Source: CAXBPY01 sp003455275 (GTDB lineage Bacteria; Bacteroidota; Bacteroidia; Chitinophagales; UBA10324). From it: 64,000 bases of DNA. The DNA is taken from assembly GCA_963977675.1 (NCBI GenBank), contig CAXBPY010000007.1:1-64000 (forward strand). Reading direction: 5' to 3'. Shown here piece by piece: positions 17,798 through 26,782 of the stretch. The notes below the pieces were generated by a model. The model was given only the letters and a program-made list of their open reading frames with translations. It was not told the DNA's origin and ran no database searches. Position 1 is the stretch's first letter. Every line of letters starts with the position of its first letter. The translations under genes were made by a program, and so were the position numbers.

Positions 17798-19251
17798 GCG
17801 TGAATTATTTTTTTCCTGATAAGCAACATCGCAACACTTGATAATCCTGCAAATGCGAGCAACCATATTGCGCGCGAGTTGTAGCGGCTGTCCCACTGCG
17901 TGGAGAAGGTCGCACACACATTTGCATTGATAATAATTCCAATCATAAGGAGAACAACTTGAAGCGCAGCAAATCTCAAATGGAACGCGAAAAATGAAAG
18001 AACAATAATTGCAATCACAGGCACAAGAGAAATAATCAGGAAATAAAAATTGACCGGTGCAAGAACATCTGTTGCATTTTTTAACACATCATTCTCCTGT
18101 TTCGATTTATGGAATGAAGATAAATCGCCGGGCACATAATTTTTCATAAAAGTATTCGCACTGGTGTTAATCCCAATCGGAGAAAGGAATTCTGCATATC
18201 GAATATTTGAAAGAAGAAAAAAAGTTGAAGAAAATGAAGATTCAATCTGCTCCATAGGATATTCCTTTATACAGCGATTCACTATCTCACTGTATTCTGT
18301 GTCATGACTGTTCCAGTCGCCGGCCAGATTCAACGGACTTTCTTTCACCCACAAAAAATATCCTGAAGGAACCTGAAGATTATCGCTTCCACAAAAATGG
18401 TAATGTTTCTTTTCACAATTGTCGTCCATAAATTTTTTCAGCACACCGTTCTCAGCAAAACGCGCAAGCAGAAAAACATTGGAGTCATTACAAATCCTTG
18501 CATTCTGAAACTTACTGAAGGTGATTAACACATTTGCACTTATGCTTACCACCACCAGCAACAGGATAAAAAGGATACGACGCAGTGAGAAAAAATTATT
18601 CTTTCTGTAGAAAGGTGAAACCACTCCGGTCAGATGGATAAGCAAAATCAGGAAAGCAAATTCAAGCGCAATTAATAACACTGAAGTGTGAACCAGAACA
18701 CTCACGATCACAATCGAAAGCAGAAAAAGTTTTTCAGGTTTTGGCAAAACTGTTTTACGAACCACTAGCAGCGGAAGCGAAAGCAGAACATAACAGGTGA
18801 AAATATCCGGAGTCAGCAGGTTGCTTATCCATCCTGCATTTGTGAAACAAGAGAGCGCAAGAATTATCAGCAGGAACAGGAGGGAAGATGACTGGTTAAA
18901 AATTTTTTTCCACCACAACTGAAGCAGAAAAGCGAGAATCAGGTTCTGAACAAACACTACCGTCCATAGTGTAAATCCCATTGAGAACAAACCGATAAAC
19001 AGTCCATAAAAAACCGGACGGTCTCCCGGAACATTGAAACTAAGTGCACTGAAAAGATAAGTTCCTGTGTCAGGATACAAGAGGGGAAATCCATTATAGA
19101 TAGCGGGCAGCAACAGTAGAACAGACGCTGCAATCAGAAGTGCAACCTTTCTTAAATTTTCCTTAACGATTGTCGGTGGATTCAAACAAAAAAATAATTT
19201 ATCAAAATCTCGGACAGTAAACTGTGTTCTTGATTGATGCAGGGAATTCAA
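17794..19251 (-). CDS. Polytopic membrane protein, possibly GT-C glycosyltransferase-like
   Basis: An integral membrane protein of up to 485 residues with about 10-12 hydrophobic segments. The first periplasmic loop contains YPDTGTY with an Asp, as in GT-C type glycosyltransferases, where an early-loop Asp is catalytic; this is only suggestive. The ATG at 19251 overlaps the preceding gene by 50 bases; a TTG at 19185 would remove the overlap and start just before the first helix. It sits between the MuiA-like gene and aspartate kinase in a tight same-strand run. Confidence 0.8.
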   Translation of the reverse strand: MNSLHQSRTQFTVRDFDKLFFCLNPPTIVKENLRKVALLIAASVLLLLPAIYNGFPLLYPDTGTYLFSALSFNVPGDRPVFYGLFIGLFSMGFTLWTVVFVQNLILAFLLQLWWKKIFNQSSSLLFLLIILALSCFTNAGWISNLLTPDIFTCYVLLSLPLLVVRKTVLPKPEKLFLLSIVIVSVLVHTSVLLIALEFAFLILLIHLTGVVSPFYRKNNFFSLRRILFILLLVVVSISANVLITFSKFQNARICNDSNVFLLARFAENGVLKKFMDDNCEKKHYHFCGSDNLQVPSGYFLWVKESPLNLAGDWNSHDTEYSEIVNRCIKEYPMEQIESSFSSTFFLLSNIRYAEFLSPIGINTSANTFMKNYVPGDLSSFHKSKQENDVLKNATDVLAPVNFYFLIISLVPVIAIIVLSFFAFHLRFAALQVVLLMIGIIINANVCATFSTQWDSRYNSRAIWLLAFAGLSSVAMLLIRKKIIHA

Positions 19252-20878
19252 CCGTGATGCTGAATCGCATTTTCTTTTCCTCGCCGGGAGCGAGTTTCAT
19301 TTTCCAACTCAGCTTTCCAGTTTCCTGTGTGTAAACAGCGCCACCTGCATCGTCGAGTGTAATCTTAATGTTGTTGTTTGCTGAGATGGGCACTTGTTCC
19401 ATCACTTCAAGGTTTACATCAGTTGATTCATTGTTCTTCACTGTAACTTCATAAGTCACACTCTGGCGGTATTTGTCACCAATAAACTTTTCTTTAGTAA
19501 AGTCTTTTAGCTTCTCACGCTTTAATACAATCTTTTTATCGCGGCCCAAAGAAATATCGAGCGTATCCTTAGCCTGGTTTGCATAGATGTAACTCTGCCC
19601 AACATAACCTCCCTGAAAAAAAATATTTGCATTGCCATCGAGAAGGTTTAGTTTTTCCCAATCAGTAATGTGCATGTTCAGAAAAACATCTTCATCCAGG
19701 CGGGGAATAGAATAATAATCATAGGTTACCGTTAAATCGAAATCACCAATGTTCACCTGGTGAGCAACTGCATCACTCGGAATATTGGCCGCAAGTTTTA
19801 TATCAAATTCTGTGGCAAGCGCACTTTGGTTTACCTGTGTGTATTGACTTGTTGTTTCATTTTCTTTTTTCGTTTTACCATTTGTTATGATTACTTCTTT
19901 CAAGGCATAATCCTGAGCAGCAGGCATCTTTTGTTTTTCAGCGGAATCGTATTTGTAATTTTCTCCATCCTGATCTTTGCCGTAATTATTGTAACCACCA
20001 TTGTAATAATCCATGAACCAGGTGCTGAATACGGGGCCACACGCGCCGGCGCTTGGGTTGCCTGTGCTAAGCGTGAGATGAATGTCCTTCCAGTCTTCGC
20101 CGGTGTTCTGCCACAGAGATGCTTTGTAATTCAGCTTCGCCGGATCGCCCACCTTATCACAACGAACATCATATTCCGGAGTCCAGCCTGCAGAAGGCAC
20201 CATGTAATTCAATTCAAAAGTTGTGTTAAGTGCAGAACTTGTTTGCACCTGCACCCAAATTTCTCCGCTAGGTTGATTCTTCTTATTCATAAATTCAGAA
20301 ACCTGCTGAGTGATTCTTGTTCTTGATTCAGCAAGTTTTTTTTCCTGGTTTTCATAGTCCATCCACTGAACTTTAAGTCCCCATTCCTTTTCGCTCATGT
20401 AATCATAGTACTGCTTAACAGCTTCGAAATTCAAACCAGTGTTAGCGCCTGTTGTCTTTTTGTTATCATCAAGCATTGCCTGCTGCATCAGAATTAGTTC
20501 CTTGTGTTTGCTTATGGTCACAAGCTGCTGATCAATTTGTTCAATGGAGTCGGTCCACTTTTTTGTTTCTGCATTCAGTTCGTTTGGTTGAAGGTAATTG
20601 AGTTTATACTGTACACTCATAATAAGAAGCTTGCTATCGCTTACTACATTTATTGTTTGTGAGTTGATGTTGCTCGGAAGTCCGGTGAAAACAACATCAG
20701 TGTTCCCTGCTGCAAGGGAAGTCCTGGCGGTTCTGTCAATTTCTGCACCATTAAGATAAACAGTTGCAGATTGAATGTCGCTCTTAAGTTCTTGTTTCTT
20801 TTGGGCAAAACATTTCGCTAAGTTCAATGTGACAGTGAATAGAAGGAGTGAAACTGCAAGAAAAATTTTGTGTAGCAT
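19202..20878 (-). CDS. MuiA-family (DUF4139/DUF4140) exported protein
   Basis: A 558-residue protein with a signal peptide ending near KCFAQ. The N-terminal part matches the DUF4140 pattern (SATVYLNGAEIDR, FTGLPSNI, INVVSD), a helical coiled-coil-like region follows (about 85-195), and the C-terminal part is a DUF4139 beta-rich domain (YMVPSAGWTPEYDVR, WQNTGEDWKDIHLTLSTGNP). These are the hallmarks of 'mucoidy inhibitor A' family proteins, whose biochemical function is unknown. A Tyr/Lys/Glu-rich, low-complexity insert (about 290-350) splits the DUF4139 domain, as is common in Bacteroidota homologs. First gene of the run leading to the membrane protein and aspartate kinase. Confidence 0.88.
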   Translation of the reverse strand: MLHKIFLAVSLLLFTVTLNLAKCFAQKKQELKSDIQSATVYLNGAEIDRTARTSLAAGNTDVVFTGLPSNINSQTINVVSDSKLLIMSVQYKLNYLQPNELNAETKKWTDSIEQIDQQLVTISKHKELILMQQAMLDDNKKTTGANTGLNFEAVKQYYDYMSEKEWGLKVQWMDYENQEKKLAESRTRITQQVSEFMNKKNQPSGEIWVQVQTSSALNTTFELNYMVPSAGWTPEYDVRCDKVGDPAKLNYKASLWQNTGEDWKDIHLTLSTGNPSAGACGPVFSTWFMDYYNGGYNNYGKDQDGENYKYDSAEKQKMPAAQDYALKEVIITNGKTKKENETTSQYTQVNQSALATEFDIKLAANIPSDAVAHQVNIGDFDLTVTYDYYSIPRLDEDVFLNMHITDWEKLNLLDGNANIFFQGGYVGQSYIYANQAKDTLDISLGRDKKIVLKREKLKDFTKEKFIGDKYRQSVTYEVTVKNNESTDVNLEVMEQVPISANNNIKITLDDAGGAVYTQETGKLSWKMKLAPGEEKKMRFSITVEFPASIKNTVYCPRF

Positions 20879-20987
20879 AGATTAATTGTTTGCCCGATAA
20901 GAGGGCGAAGAAAAGGAAATTCCATAAAGAAATTTATTTCCTTAGTGCGTGTAATAACTAACTAAGTTTTTCTTTTTGAAAATGAAA

Positions 20988-22526
20988 CTACTGAATTATA
21001 ACCGGCTTTGAATAAATTTTTCCGTTTAATATAATTTCTGTAAGGTAATAGCCCGCAGCAAGTTGAGCTGATGATTTTATTTTAATAAATGAAATTTCAG
21101 AATCAGGTTTATACTCATAGATAGAATATTTTTTTCCCGAAACATCTGAAAGTGTAATCAGAAGTGATTCTCCTTTTGCTCCTGTGATTTTTAGGTTAAT
21201 GTTATCTGCAGTTGTTGGATTTGGTAAAACTTCGAAATCAAAACTCTTTGGCTGGTAATAAATGGTCTCAATCTGCGAGTAGTGAACTTCACGATTAAAA
21301 TCAGTCTGGCGCAGCCTGTAATAACTGAAGCCGAAGAGCGGCTGCTCATCTACATCAGCATAATTAATTGTATGCGTGCTGTTGCCTGCTGCTTTTTGGC
21401 TGAGAAGATCTGTGAAATGAATTCCATCTGCAGAGCGTTCAATAGTGAAGTAATCACTGTTGAGTTCTGAGGCTGTGACCCATGTGAGATCAACAACATC
21501 CTTGTTCAGCACAGCATCGAATGAAAGCAACTCTAGTGGAAGTGAGTAACCTGTCTGAGGAAACCCGATACCGTAATCCGAAGAAACATTGACTGCGGAG
21601 CGTTCCGCATGAACTGTTCCGCCACTTATATATTGTGTACTATTCACATGAGTGCCTTGCGATTGCCACGAGCTTCCGGAGTTCACTCTTTCAATTACAC
21701 CATAGATAGATGCTGGTGAGCTCATATTGGAAGCGCCTCTTTCATTCAGTTTCACGGTAAAGTTTCCACCCGTGAGTGAAGAATTGGGAGTGAGTGTCCA
21801 GTAACCATAATCAAGCATATCGGTTATTGGTGTTCCGTTTATTTTCAAACCGGCAGGAAGGCCTGTAGGATTTGGGATTGCATTCGTAAATTTTCCAAGC
21901 ACATTATCAAATCCTGAAATGCTGTTAAGGTTAAGACTTGCAAGTTCGTAGTAGGACGAAGTTCCAACAGGAAAAAAATATTCACCCGAAGAGCTCACAC
22001 TTCTGCGTAAATTTCCAATGATATAACTGTTTTCAGAATAAGGATTGATAGCATTTGTAAGATTGTTTGTAACATTAACTTCATAAGATGATGTAGTGAT
22101 ATTTCCAGAAATGAGCCCGAGCGTTCCGGCAATACCTATTGTCTGACTGAGAGTAAATCCTGACGCGTTATTAAAATCTGCATCGAAGAAATCGCTTTCA
22201 ACACTACCGCTGATATTCTGAACACTGCTTCCCCAGAAAGTTACTTTGCCTGCTTCGCTAAGAAATGATCCATTGTTTGTCCAGTTTTTCTTTATGTATT
22301 CATAACCTTCATTTATATGGTTGCCTGTTCCACTGTTAGTGAAAGATGCTTCAAACGAAACTGTAGTCCCTGAGCTTACATACATGGTTCCGATATTGGT
22401 TGCATCTACCTGAGCAAATGATTCTTGAGAGAAATAAATCACAATGCTTATCAGGAGGCAAATTGTTTTTGCTTCTGTTGAATTGAATTTTGTTTTAAAG
22501 AAACCGGATTGTAGAATTCTTATCAT
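20988..22526 (-). CDS. T9SS type A sorting-domain surface protein
   Basis: A secreted 512-residue protein with a signal peptide ending in SFAQ. The N-terminal half is a beta-rich repeat region with GTLGLISGNIT-like segments, as in many Bacteroidota surface proteins. Then comes a segment with LELLSFDA and TASELNSDYFTIERS, which commonly precedes T9SS tails. The final 75 residues are a type A sorting domain (VLPNPTTADNINLK, LSDVSGK, LAAGYYL, KPVIIQ). Function beyond surface display is unknown. It lies 23 bases downstream of the repeat protein at 22550..24304, so the two form a likely operon and may assemble on the same surface structure. Confidence 0.87.
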   Translation of the reverse strand: MIRILQSGFFKTKFNSTEAKTICLLISIVIYFSQESFAQVDATNIGTMYVSSGTTVSFEASFTNSGTGNHINEGYEYIKKNWTNNGSFLSEAGKVTFWGSSVQNISGSVESDFFDADFNNASGFTLSQTIGIAGTLGLISGNITTSSYEVNVTNNLTNAINPYSENSYIIGNLRRSVSSSGEYFFPVGTSSYYELASLNLNSISGFDNVLGKFTNAIPNPTGLPAGLKINGTPITDMLDYGYWTLTPNSSLTGGNFTVKLNERGASNMSSPASIYGVIERVNSGSSWQSQGTHVNSTQYISGGTVHAERSAVNVSSDYGIGFPQTGYSLPLELLSFDAVLNKDVVDLTWVTASELNSDYFTIERSADGIHFTDLLSQKAAGNSTHTINYADVDEQPLFGFSYYRLRQTDFNREVHYSQIETIYYQPKSFDFEVLPNPTTADNINLKITGAKGESLLITLSDVSGKKYSIYEYKPDSEISFIKIKSSAQLAAGYYLTEIILNGKIYSKPVIIQ

Positions 22527-22549
22527 TCAATTTTTTATTTCTTCAGCAA

Positions 22550-24304
22550 TTAGTTAGTGGTTGCTTTTATTACAGCAAATCGGATTACGATAGCTTCTGA
22601 CAACGATCCTGCAGTGTTATTTCTGACAGTGATTTTAAAAGAACCTGCGGCCATGGTATTAGCAGTTACAGTGTAAGCGCCAATTGTTCCGCCTGAATCA
22701 TGTTGAGTAATAATTACATCATTAGCTGCAACGCTTGAATTGGTAACAGTAAATGAGACAATAGTTGCGGATGCAAGTGCGGCATTATTCATAGTAATAG
22801 TTCCACAATTCTTATTAAGAGTAACACCAGTTGATTTACTCGTTATTTGTGTTACAGTTCCGCCAGCGCCAGTCGCATATCCGATTCCGGAAGTTGCAGA
22901 TGTGCTGGTGATACCGCCAACGACCTGAAGTGTAGTTCCCGGGGTTGTGGTTCCAATTCCAACACTTGATGTGCTTCCATAAACAGTCATTACAGTTGCA
23001 GGAGAGTTATCAGCAGTTCCGGAAGAGCCCGCAGCTGCTATCTTGAAATAGATATTTGAATAACCGGTTCCTGTCGATGTTCCGGCAGATAGGTTAAGAT
23101 CACCACCATTCAAATTTGTTCCACCGCTATACGCTCCTCCAGATTGAAGTGTTAAATTATTTCCTGCATTACCTGAAGTGGTATGACGCTCCATCCAGAT
23201 AGTTCTTGCAGCTTGACCGTCAAAACTCAGAGAGTTTGAGGGAGATGAAACACCAATTCCAACTTTCACCAAGTTGACACCTGAACCGCCAAGCACAAGG
23301 CAATTGCTTGATCCTACAGAGGCGCTGTAACCGATAGCTGTTGCATTCGAAAGGTTATTTGATGCTGCATCTGCATTACTTCCTACAAAAGTGTTGTTAC
23401 TTCCGGTTGTGTTGGTTGATCCTGCTGTATATCCAATACCAGTGTTATAGCTTCCGGTTGTAAGCGTGCTCAATGCATTATATCCACTTGCAACATTTCT
23501 TCCTCCGGTAGTGCAGAGTCTTAAACCATTTACACCAATTGCTGCATTATACACTCCTGTAGTATTAGTATAAAGTGCATTTTGACCACAAGCTGAGTTT
23601 CCATTTCCGCTAGTATTGGAATAAAGTGAGTTGGACCCCATTGCAGTATTTTGTCCTCCTGTTGTGTTTGCATACAAAGCATTCATTCCAGAAGCTGCGT
23701 TATCAAATCCAGTTGTGTTTGATTTCAATGAACCATAACCCATTGCTGAATTATTAAAACCTGTGGTATTTGCTTGTAATGCGTTCCATCCAAATGACGC
23801 ATTTGAAGTTCCGGAAGTATTAGCCGCTCCTGCATTGTATCCAAAGAATGTACTTCCGTTGTAGGTGTTTACATTCCCTGAATGATAGCCAAAATTGGTT
23901 GTACCTTCAGTTGAATTACCAATTCTTCCGGCTACTCCATTGTTTACTCTAATGTTAAATGCAACATCATCTGTTGTTCCAATGAAATTGGTTCCATCAA
24001 CAGTTCCATCGTTTCCTGTAATTGTCCAGCCAACCCTGGAAATCAGTGGTAGCCACTGCGTGCCATCGTAGTAATAAAAACCATTTGTACCATCTGTTTG
24101 ATAAACTAATAAACCTGTAGCAGGAGAGGAGATGGCGTTTTTCTGAGCATCAGTCATTCTTGGAGCAAGCATTCCCTTTGTTGTTGAGGTTAAATCAAGA
24201 ATTGATGTTGAATTAGGGGTTGTGGTACCAACCCCAACCTGCGCCCTTGCACTACCGAGAGAAAATCCTGTTAGTAAAATAATTAGTGTAAAATTTCTAA
24301 TCAT
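22550..24304 (-). CDS. Exported repeat protein with phage-type C-terminal domain
   Basis: A 584-residue exported protein. The ATG at 24304 begins a signal peptide (MIRNFTLII...ARAQ); the open frame runs 57 codons further upstream without signal-like sequence. After it comes a VGVGTTTPNSTSILDL segment and a YQTDGTNGFYYYDGTQW segment, typical of Bacteroidota tail-fibre-like proteins. Nine 17-residue repeats (NTTGxxNxAxGxxALxx), a left-handed beta-roll pattern like YadA heads, follow. The last 120 residues (TSKSTGVTLNKNCGTITMNN, TAGSLSEAIVIRFAVIKA) match a domain I know from many phage structural proteins. No T9SS tail is present. Role is likely surface binding or a receptor-interaction fibre. 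Confidence 0.85.
   Translation of the reverse strand: MIRNFTLIILLTGFSLGSARAQVGVGTTTPNSTSILDLTSTTKGMLAPRMTDAQKNAISSPATGLLVYQTDGTNGFYYYDGTQWLPLISRVGWTITGNDGTVDGTNFIGTTDDVAFNIRVNNGVAGRIGNSTEGTTNFGYHSGNVNTYNGSTFFGYNAGAANTSGTSNASFGWNALQANTTGFNNSAMGYGSLKSNTTGFDNAASGMNALYANTTGGQNTAMGSNSLYSNTSGNGNSACGQNALYTNTTGVYNAAIGVNGLRLCTTGGRNVASGYNALSTLTTGSYNTGIGYTAGSTNTTGSNNTFVGSNADAASNNLSNATAIGYSASVGSSNCLVLGGSGVNLVKVGIGVSSPSNSLSFDGQAARTIWMERHTTSGNAGNNLTLQSGGAYSGGTNLNGGDLNLSAGTSTGTGYSNIYFKIAAAGSSGTADNSPATVMTVYGSTSSVGIGTTTPGTTLQVVGGITSTSATSGIGYATGAGGTVTQITSKSTGVTLNKNCGTITMNNAALASATIVSFTVTNSSVAANDVIITQHDSGGTIGAYTVTANTMAAGSFKITVRNNTAGSLSEAIVIRFAVIKATTN
23363..23821 (-). repeat. Nine 51-bp tandem repeats inside the tail-fibre-like gene
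   Basis: Nine units of 17 codons, read on the reverse strand from 23821 to 23363. Consensus is N-T-T-G-x-x-N-x-A-x-G-x-x-A-L-x-x. Copies are diverged at the DNA level but exactly constant in length, as expected for one coil per unit in a beta-roll. Confidence 0.9.
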
Positions 24305-24519
24305 ACTTACTCGGTTTAATGAGGAATGCGTTATACCTCTTCGCTTCGATTTTGTTGCTTGTTTCGGAAAATATTTTTTCAAACTATTCCCGTTAAGCTT
24401 ATTTTTTTCCTTTTCAGCTTTTATAATTTCTTGTTCAGTGCTTCTCGCCAATCCGCTGACAATCGGGGTTGTCAATTAAATTTTTGATCATAATTAGAGA
24501 GTATCTTTAACATAGCGCC

Positions 24520-25068
24520 ATGAAAATTTATACCAAGAAAGGAGATACCGGAACCACTCAATTAATTGGTGGAACCCGAGTTTCGAAAAACAATATCCGA
24601 ATTGAATCTTACGGAACAATAGATGAACTTAATTCTTACATCGGGCTTACCCGAGATTACACAAGCGATACGCAGACAAAAAATTTTCTCAAAGAAATCC
24701 AAGATCGCTTATTCACTATCGGGTCATCACTTGCAAGTGATCCTGAAAAATCGAGAATGAAAATTCCAGATCTTAAAACAGAAGATGTGGCTTTGCTTGA
24801 AAAGGAAATTGACAGAATGAATGATTTGTTGCCAGAAATGAAAAATTTTATTTTACCAGGCGGAACTCCCGGAAATTCCATTTGTCATATTGCTCGTTGT
24901 GTATGCCGCCGCTCTGAAAGATTGATTGTAGCCTTAGCAGAAATAGAAACTACAGAACCACTGATTTTACAATACATAAATCGGTTGTCAGATTACTTGT
25001 TTGTGTTGTCAAGAAAAATATCGAAAGATGAAAATGCGGAAGAGGTCTCATGGAAACCACGACTGTAA
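24520..25068 (+). CDS. pduO: PduO-type cob(I)alamin adenosyltransferase
   Basis: Converts cob(I)alamin to adenosylcobalamin with ATP. The 182-residue protein has the N-terminal ATP-binding motif TKKGDTGTTQLIGG, then RIESYGTIDELNSYIGL, and the C-terminal GTPGNSICHIARCVCRRSER segment with its conserved basic residues. This is the trimeric MMAB/PduO class, not BtuR/CobA or EutT. It implies that the organism uses adenosylcobalamin, for instance with methylmalonyl-CoA mutase. No B12 synthesis genes are nearby, so salvage is likely. Confidence 0.94.
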   Translation: MKIYTKKGDTGTTQLIGGTRVSKNNIRIESYGTIDELNSYIGLTRDYTSDTQTKNFLKEIQDRLFTIGSSLASDPEKSRMKIPDLKTEDVALLEKEIDRMNDLLPEMKNFILPGGTPGNSICHIARCVCRRSERLIVALAEIETTEPLILQYINRLSDYLFVLSRKISKDENAEEVSWKPRL

Positions 25069-25117
25069 AGCATTTCAAACTATTAACAATCTCCACTTTT
25101 CAGAAGTAAAATTTCAT

Positions 25118-25147
25118 TTTGATTTATCATTCATAAAAATACTTTTG
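25118..25147 (+). promoter_or_regulatory. Bacteroidota-type promoter of the DUF2795 gene
   Basis: TTTG at 25118-25121 and TACTTTTG at 25140-25147, separated by 18 bases. This matches the Bacteroidota -33/-7 consensus TTTG/TAnnTTTG and predicts transcription starting around 25154, some 14 bases before the ATG at 25168. Confidence 0.7.
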
Positions 25148-25167
25148 CGGAAAAATCAGACCTATAA

Positions 25168-25389
25168 ATGTTTTGGACTCTTGAATTAGCATCTCATCTT
25201 GAAGAAGCGCCGTGGCCTGCGACCAAGGATGAACTAATAGATTATGTAATCAGAAGCGGGGCACCGCAGGAGGTGGTTGAAAACCTTCAAGAGCTCGAAG
25301 ACGAAAACGAAATGTATGAAAGCATTGAAGACATCTGGCCTGATTACCCAACACAGGAAGATTTCTTTTTCAACGAAGATGAATACTAA
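25168..25389 (+). CDS. DUF2795 small acidic protein
   Basis: A 73-residue, strongly acidic protein beginning MFWTLELASHLEEAPWPATK. It matches the DUF2795 family form that is conserved across Bacteroidota, usually as a single gene near ribosomal genes; the biochemical role is unknown. The middle holds the family's TKDELIDYVIRSGAPQEV helical segment and the tail is Glu/Asp-rich (EDENEMYESIEDIW). It has its own promoter and a strong terminator, so it is transcribed as a single gene. Confidence 0.9.
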   Translation: MFWTLELASHLEEAPWPATKDELIDYVIRSGAPQEVVENLQELEDENEMYESIEDIWPDYPTQEDFFFNEDEY

Positions 25390-25410
25390 GTAATTCAACT
25401 CTTATTTAAG

Positions 25411-25442
25411 AAAGCGAAACATATTTCTGTTTCGCTTTTTTA
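25411..25442 (+). terminator. Intrinsic terminator after the DUF2795 gene
   Basis: A perfect 11-base stem, AAAGCGAAACA at 25411-25421 and TGTTTCGCTTT at 25428-25438, closes a 6-base loop and runs into a T tract. Confidence 0.88.
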
Positions 25443-25475
25443 TTGATAACTTGATTCAATGAAATCACCTATCAC

Positions 25476-25505
25476 TTTGCAATTTAACCTCGCTGGTTAT
25501 ATTTG
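25476..25505 (+). promoter_or_regulatory. Bacteroidota-type promoter of rpsF-rpsR-rplI
   Basis: TTTG at 25476-25479 and TATATTTG at 25498-25505 with an 18-base spacer, the same geometry as the promoter 350 bases upstream. The predicted start of transcription is near 25512, about 24 bases before the rpsF ATG. Confidence 0.72.
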
Positions 25506-25535
25506 CCGTCCCTTAAAAAAAGGCCTACACGAATA

Positions 25536-25934
25536 ATGGTAAATCAATACGAAACAGTTATAATTTTCTCACCTATTTTGAGTGAAGATGAACTGAAAAA
25601 AGAAGTTAAGAAATTTAAAAAAATGCTTGAAGATGGAGGAGCGTCTATCATCGAAGAAAGAAGTTGGGGATTGCGCCAACTAGCATATCCAATCAAAGCG
25701 AAGTCTAATGGAATTTATTACATCATAGAATTTAATGGTGATGGCAACCTGATTTCAAAACTTGAAGTTGAATATAAACGCGATGAAAATATTCTCCGTT
25801 TTCTCACAACCTCACTTGATAAATTTGGTGTGGACTATAACAACAGACGCCGTGCGGGTTTAGTAGGCAAAGAAAGAAAAGCACGCGAAGCAGCTGTAAA
25901 ATCAATTAAAGAATCAACAACACTGGAAGCATAA
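25536..25934 (+). CDS. rpsF: 30S ribosomal protein S6
   Basis: A 132-residue ribosomal protein starting at the [18 protein letters not shown]. The S6 core segments [22 protein letters not shown] and [16 protein letters not shown] are intact, with a C-terminal basic/Ala extension common in Bacteroidota. S6 binds S18 on the 30S platform. It leads the rpsF-rpsR-rplI operon; rpsR starts 4 bases after its stop. A TTG 33 bases upstream lies inside the leader and is not a credible start. Confidence 0.97.
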   Translation: MVNQYETVIIFSPILSEDELKKEVKKFKKMLEDGGASIIEERSWGLRQLAYPIKAKSNGIYYIIEFNGDGNLISKLEVEYKRDENILRFLTTSLDKFGVDYNNRRRAGLVGKERKAREAAVKSIKESTTLEA

Positions 25935-25938
25935 AAAA

Positions 25939-26208
25939 ATGGCAGCACCAAAAAAAGATATCAAATACCTATCTGCTCAGAAGCAGATGAAGCGCCCTAA
26001 GAAATATTGCCGCTTTAAAAAATACGGTATCAAATACATTGACTACAAGGAAACTGAATTTTTGATGAACTTCATTAATGAGCAGGGAAAACTTCTTCCG
26101 CGCCGCATTACTGGTAATAGTCTTAAATACCAACGAAAAGTTGCTCAGGCGATTAAGCGCGCAAGGCAATTAGCGTTACTTCCTTATGTAGCTGATCTTT
26201 TAAAATAA
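25939..26208 (+). CDS. rpsR: 30S ribosomal protein S18
   Basis: An 89-residue S18 with the family's [27 protein letters not shown] and [19 protein letters not shown] segments. Forms the S6:S18 heterodimer on the small subunit. Sits between rpsF (4-base gap) and rplI (9-base gap). Only one Cys is present in the N-terminal motif, so this is the zinc-free form. Confidence 0.97.
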   Translation: MAAPKKDIKYLSAQKQMKRPKKYCRFKKYGIKYIDYKETEFLMNFINEQGKLLPRRITGNSLKYQRKVAQAIKRARQLALLPYVADLLK

Positions 26209-26217
26209 TAACAAGTC

Positions 26218-26664
26218 ATGAATGTAATTTTAACACAAGATGTAGATAAGCTGGGCAAGGAAGGCGAACTGGTAAAAGTCCGCCCTGGTTTTGGCAGAAA
26301 TTTTTTATTACCTAAACGGTTGGCTGTAACTGCCTCCGCAGCTGCATTAAAAGACTTCGAAGAAAAGAAAAAGCAAGACTCTCGTCGCGAAGAAAAAATG
26401 ATGAAAGAAATCACCAAGTATGTTGATGTGTTGAAAGACACTATTTTCAAGATTGGTGTTAAAGCTGGAACTTCAGGAAAATTATTTGGAACTGTAACCA
26501 CACATCAGCTGGCTGCAGCTATAAAAGCACAGAAAAATATTTCTATTGATAGAAAAAAAATATCAATACCTGAAGAAGTTAAAACTGTTGGAACCTTTAC
26601 CGCAAATATTGATTTGCATAAAGACCTCAATGTAACTGTGAATTTCGAAGTAGTGGCTGAGTAA
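26218..26664 (+). CDS. rplI: 50S ribosomal protein L9
   Basis: A 148-residue L9. The N-terminal RNA-binding domain has MNVILTQDVDKLGKEGELVKV and RPGFGRNFLLPKRLA, followed by the long connecting helix rich in Glu/Lys and the C-terminal domain (LFGTVTTHQLA). It is the last gene of the operon and is followed by an intrinsic terminator. Confidence 0.97.
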   Translation: MNVILTQDVDKLGKEGELVKVRPGFGRNFLLPKRLAVTASAAALKDFEEKKKQDSRREEKMMKEITKYVDVLKDTIFKIGVKAGTSGKLFGTVTTHQLAAAIKAQKNISIDRKKISIPEEVKTVGTFTANIDLHKDLNVTVNFEVVAE

Positions 26665-26685
26665 TAGTTTCTAAATGAAATATGA

Positions 26686-26721
26686 AATCCCGGTTGTTGG
26701 TACAATCGGGATTTTTTGTTT
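26686..26721 (+). terminator. Intrinsic terminator of the rpsF-rpsR-rplI operon
   Basis: Twelve-base stem, AATCCCGGTTGT at 26686-26697 and ACAATCGGGATT at 26702-26713 with one G-T wobble, a 4-base loop, then a T-rich tail. Confidence 0.88.
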
Positions 26722-26782
26722 TCAATAGGATTGAATTCCGGAAAACATCGTTCACGCAAGTTTATTATTGCATTTAATCAAT

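Noticed and set aside
19760..20326. 188-codon ORF antisense to the MuiA-like gene
   Set aside because: The opposite strand encodes a clear conserved family, and the antisense product has no domain or signal pattern.
24305..24475. 57-codon N-terminal extension of the beta-roll protein
   Set aside because: The extension is basic and lacks signal character; the ATG at 24304 begins a typical signal peptide.
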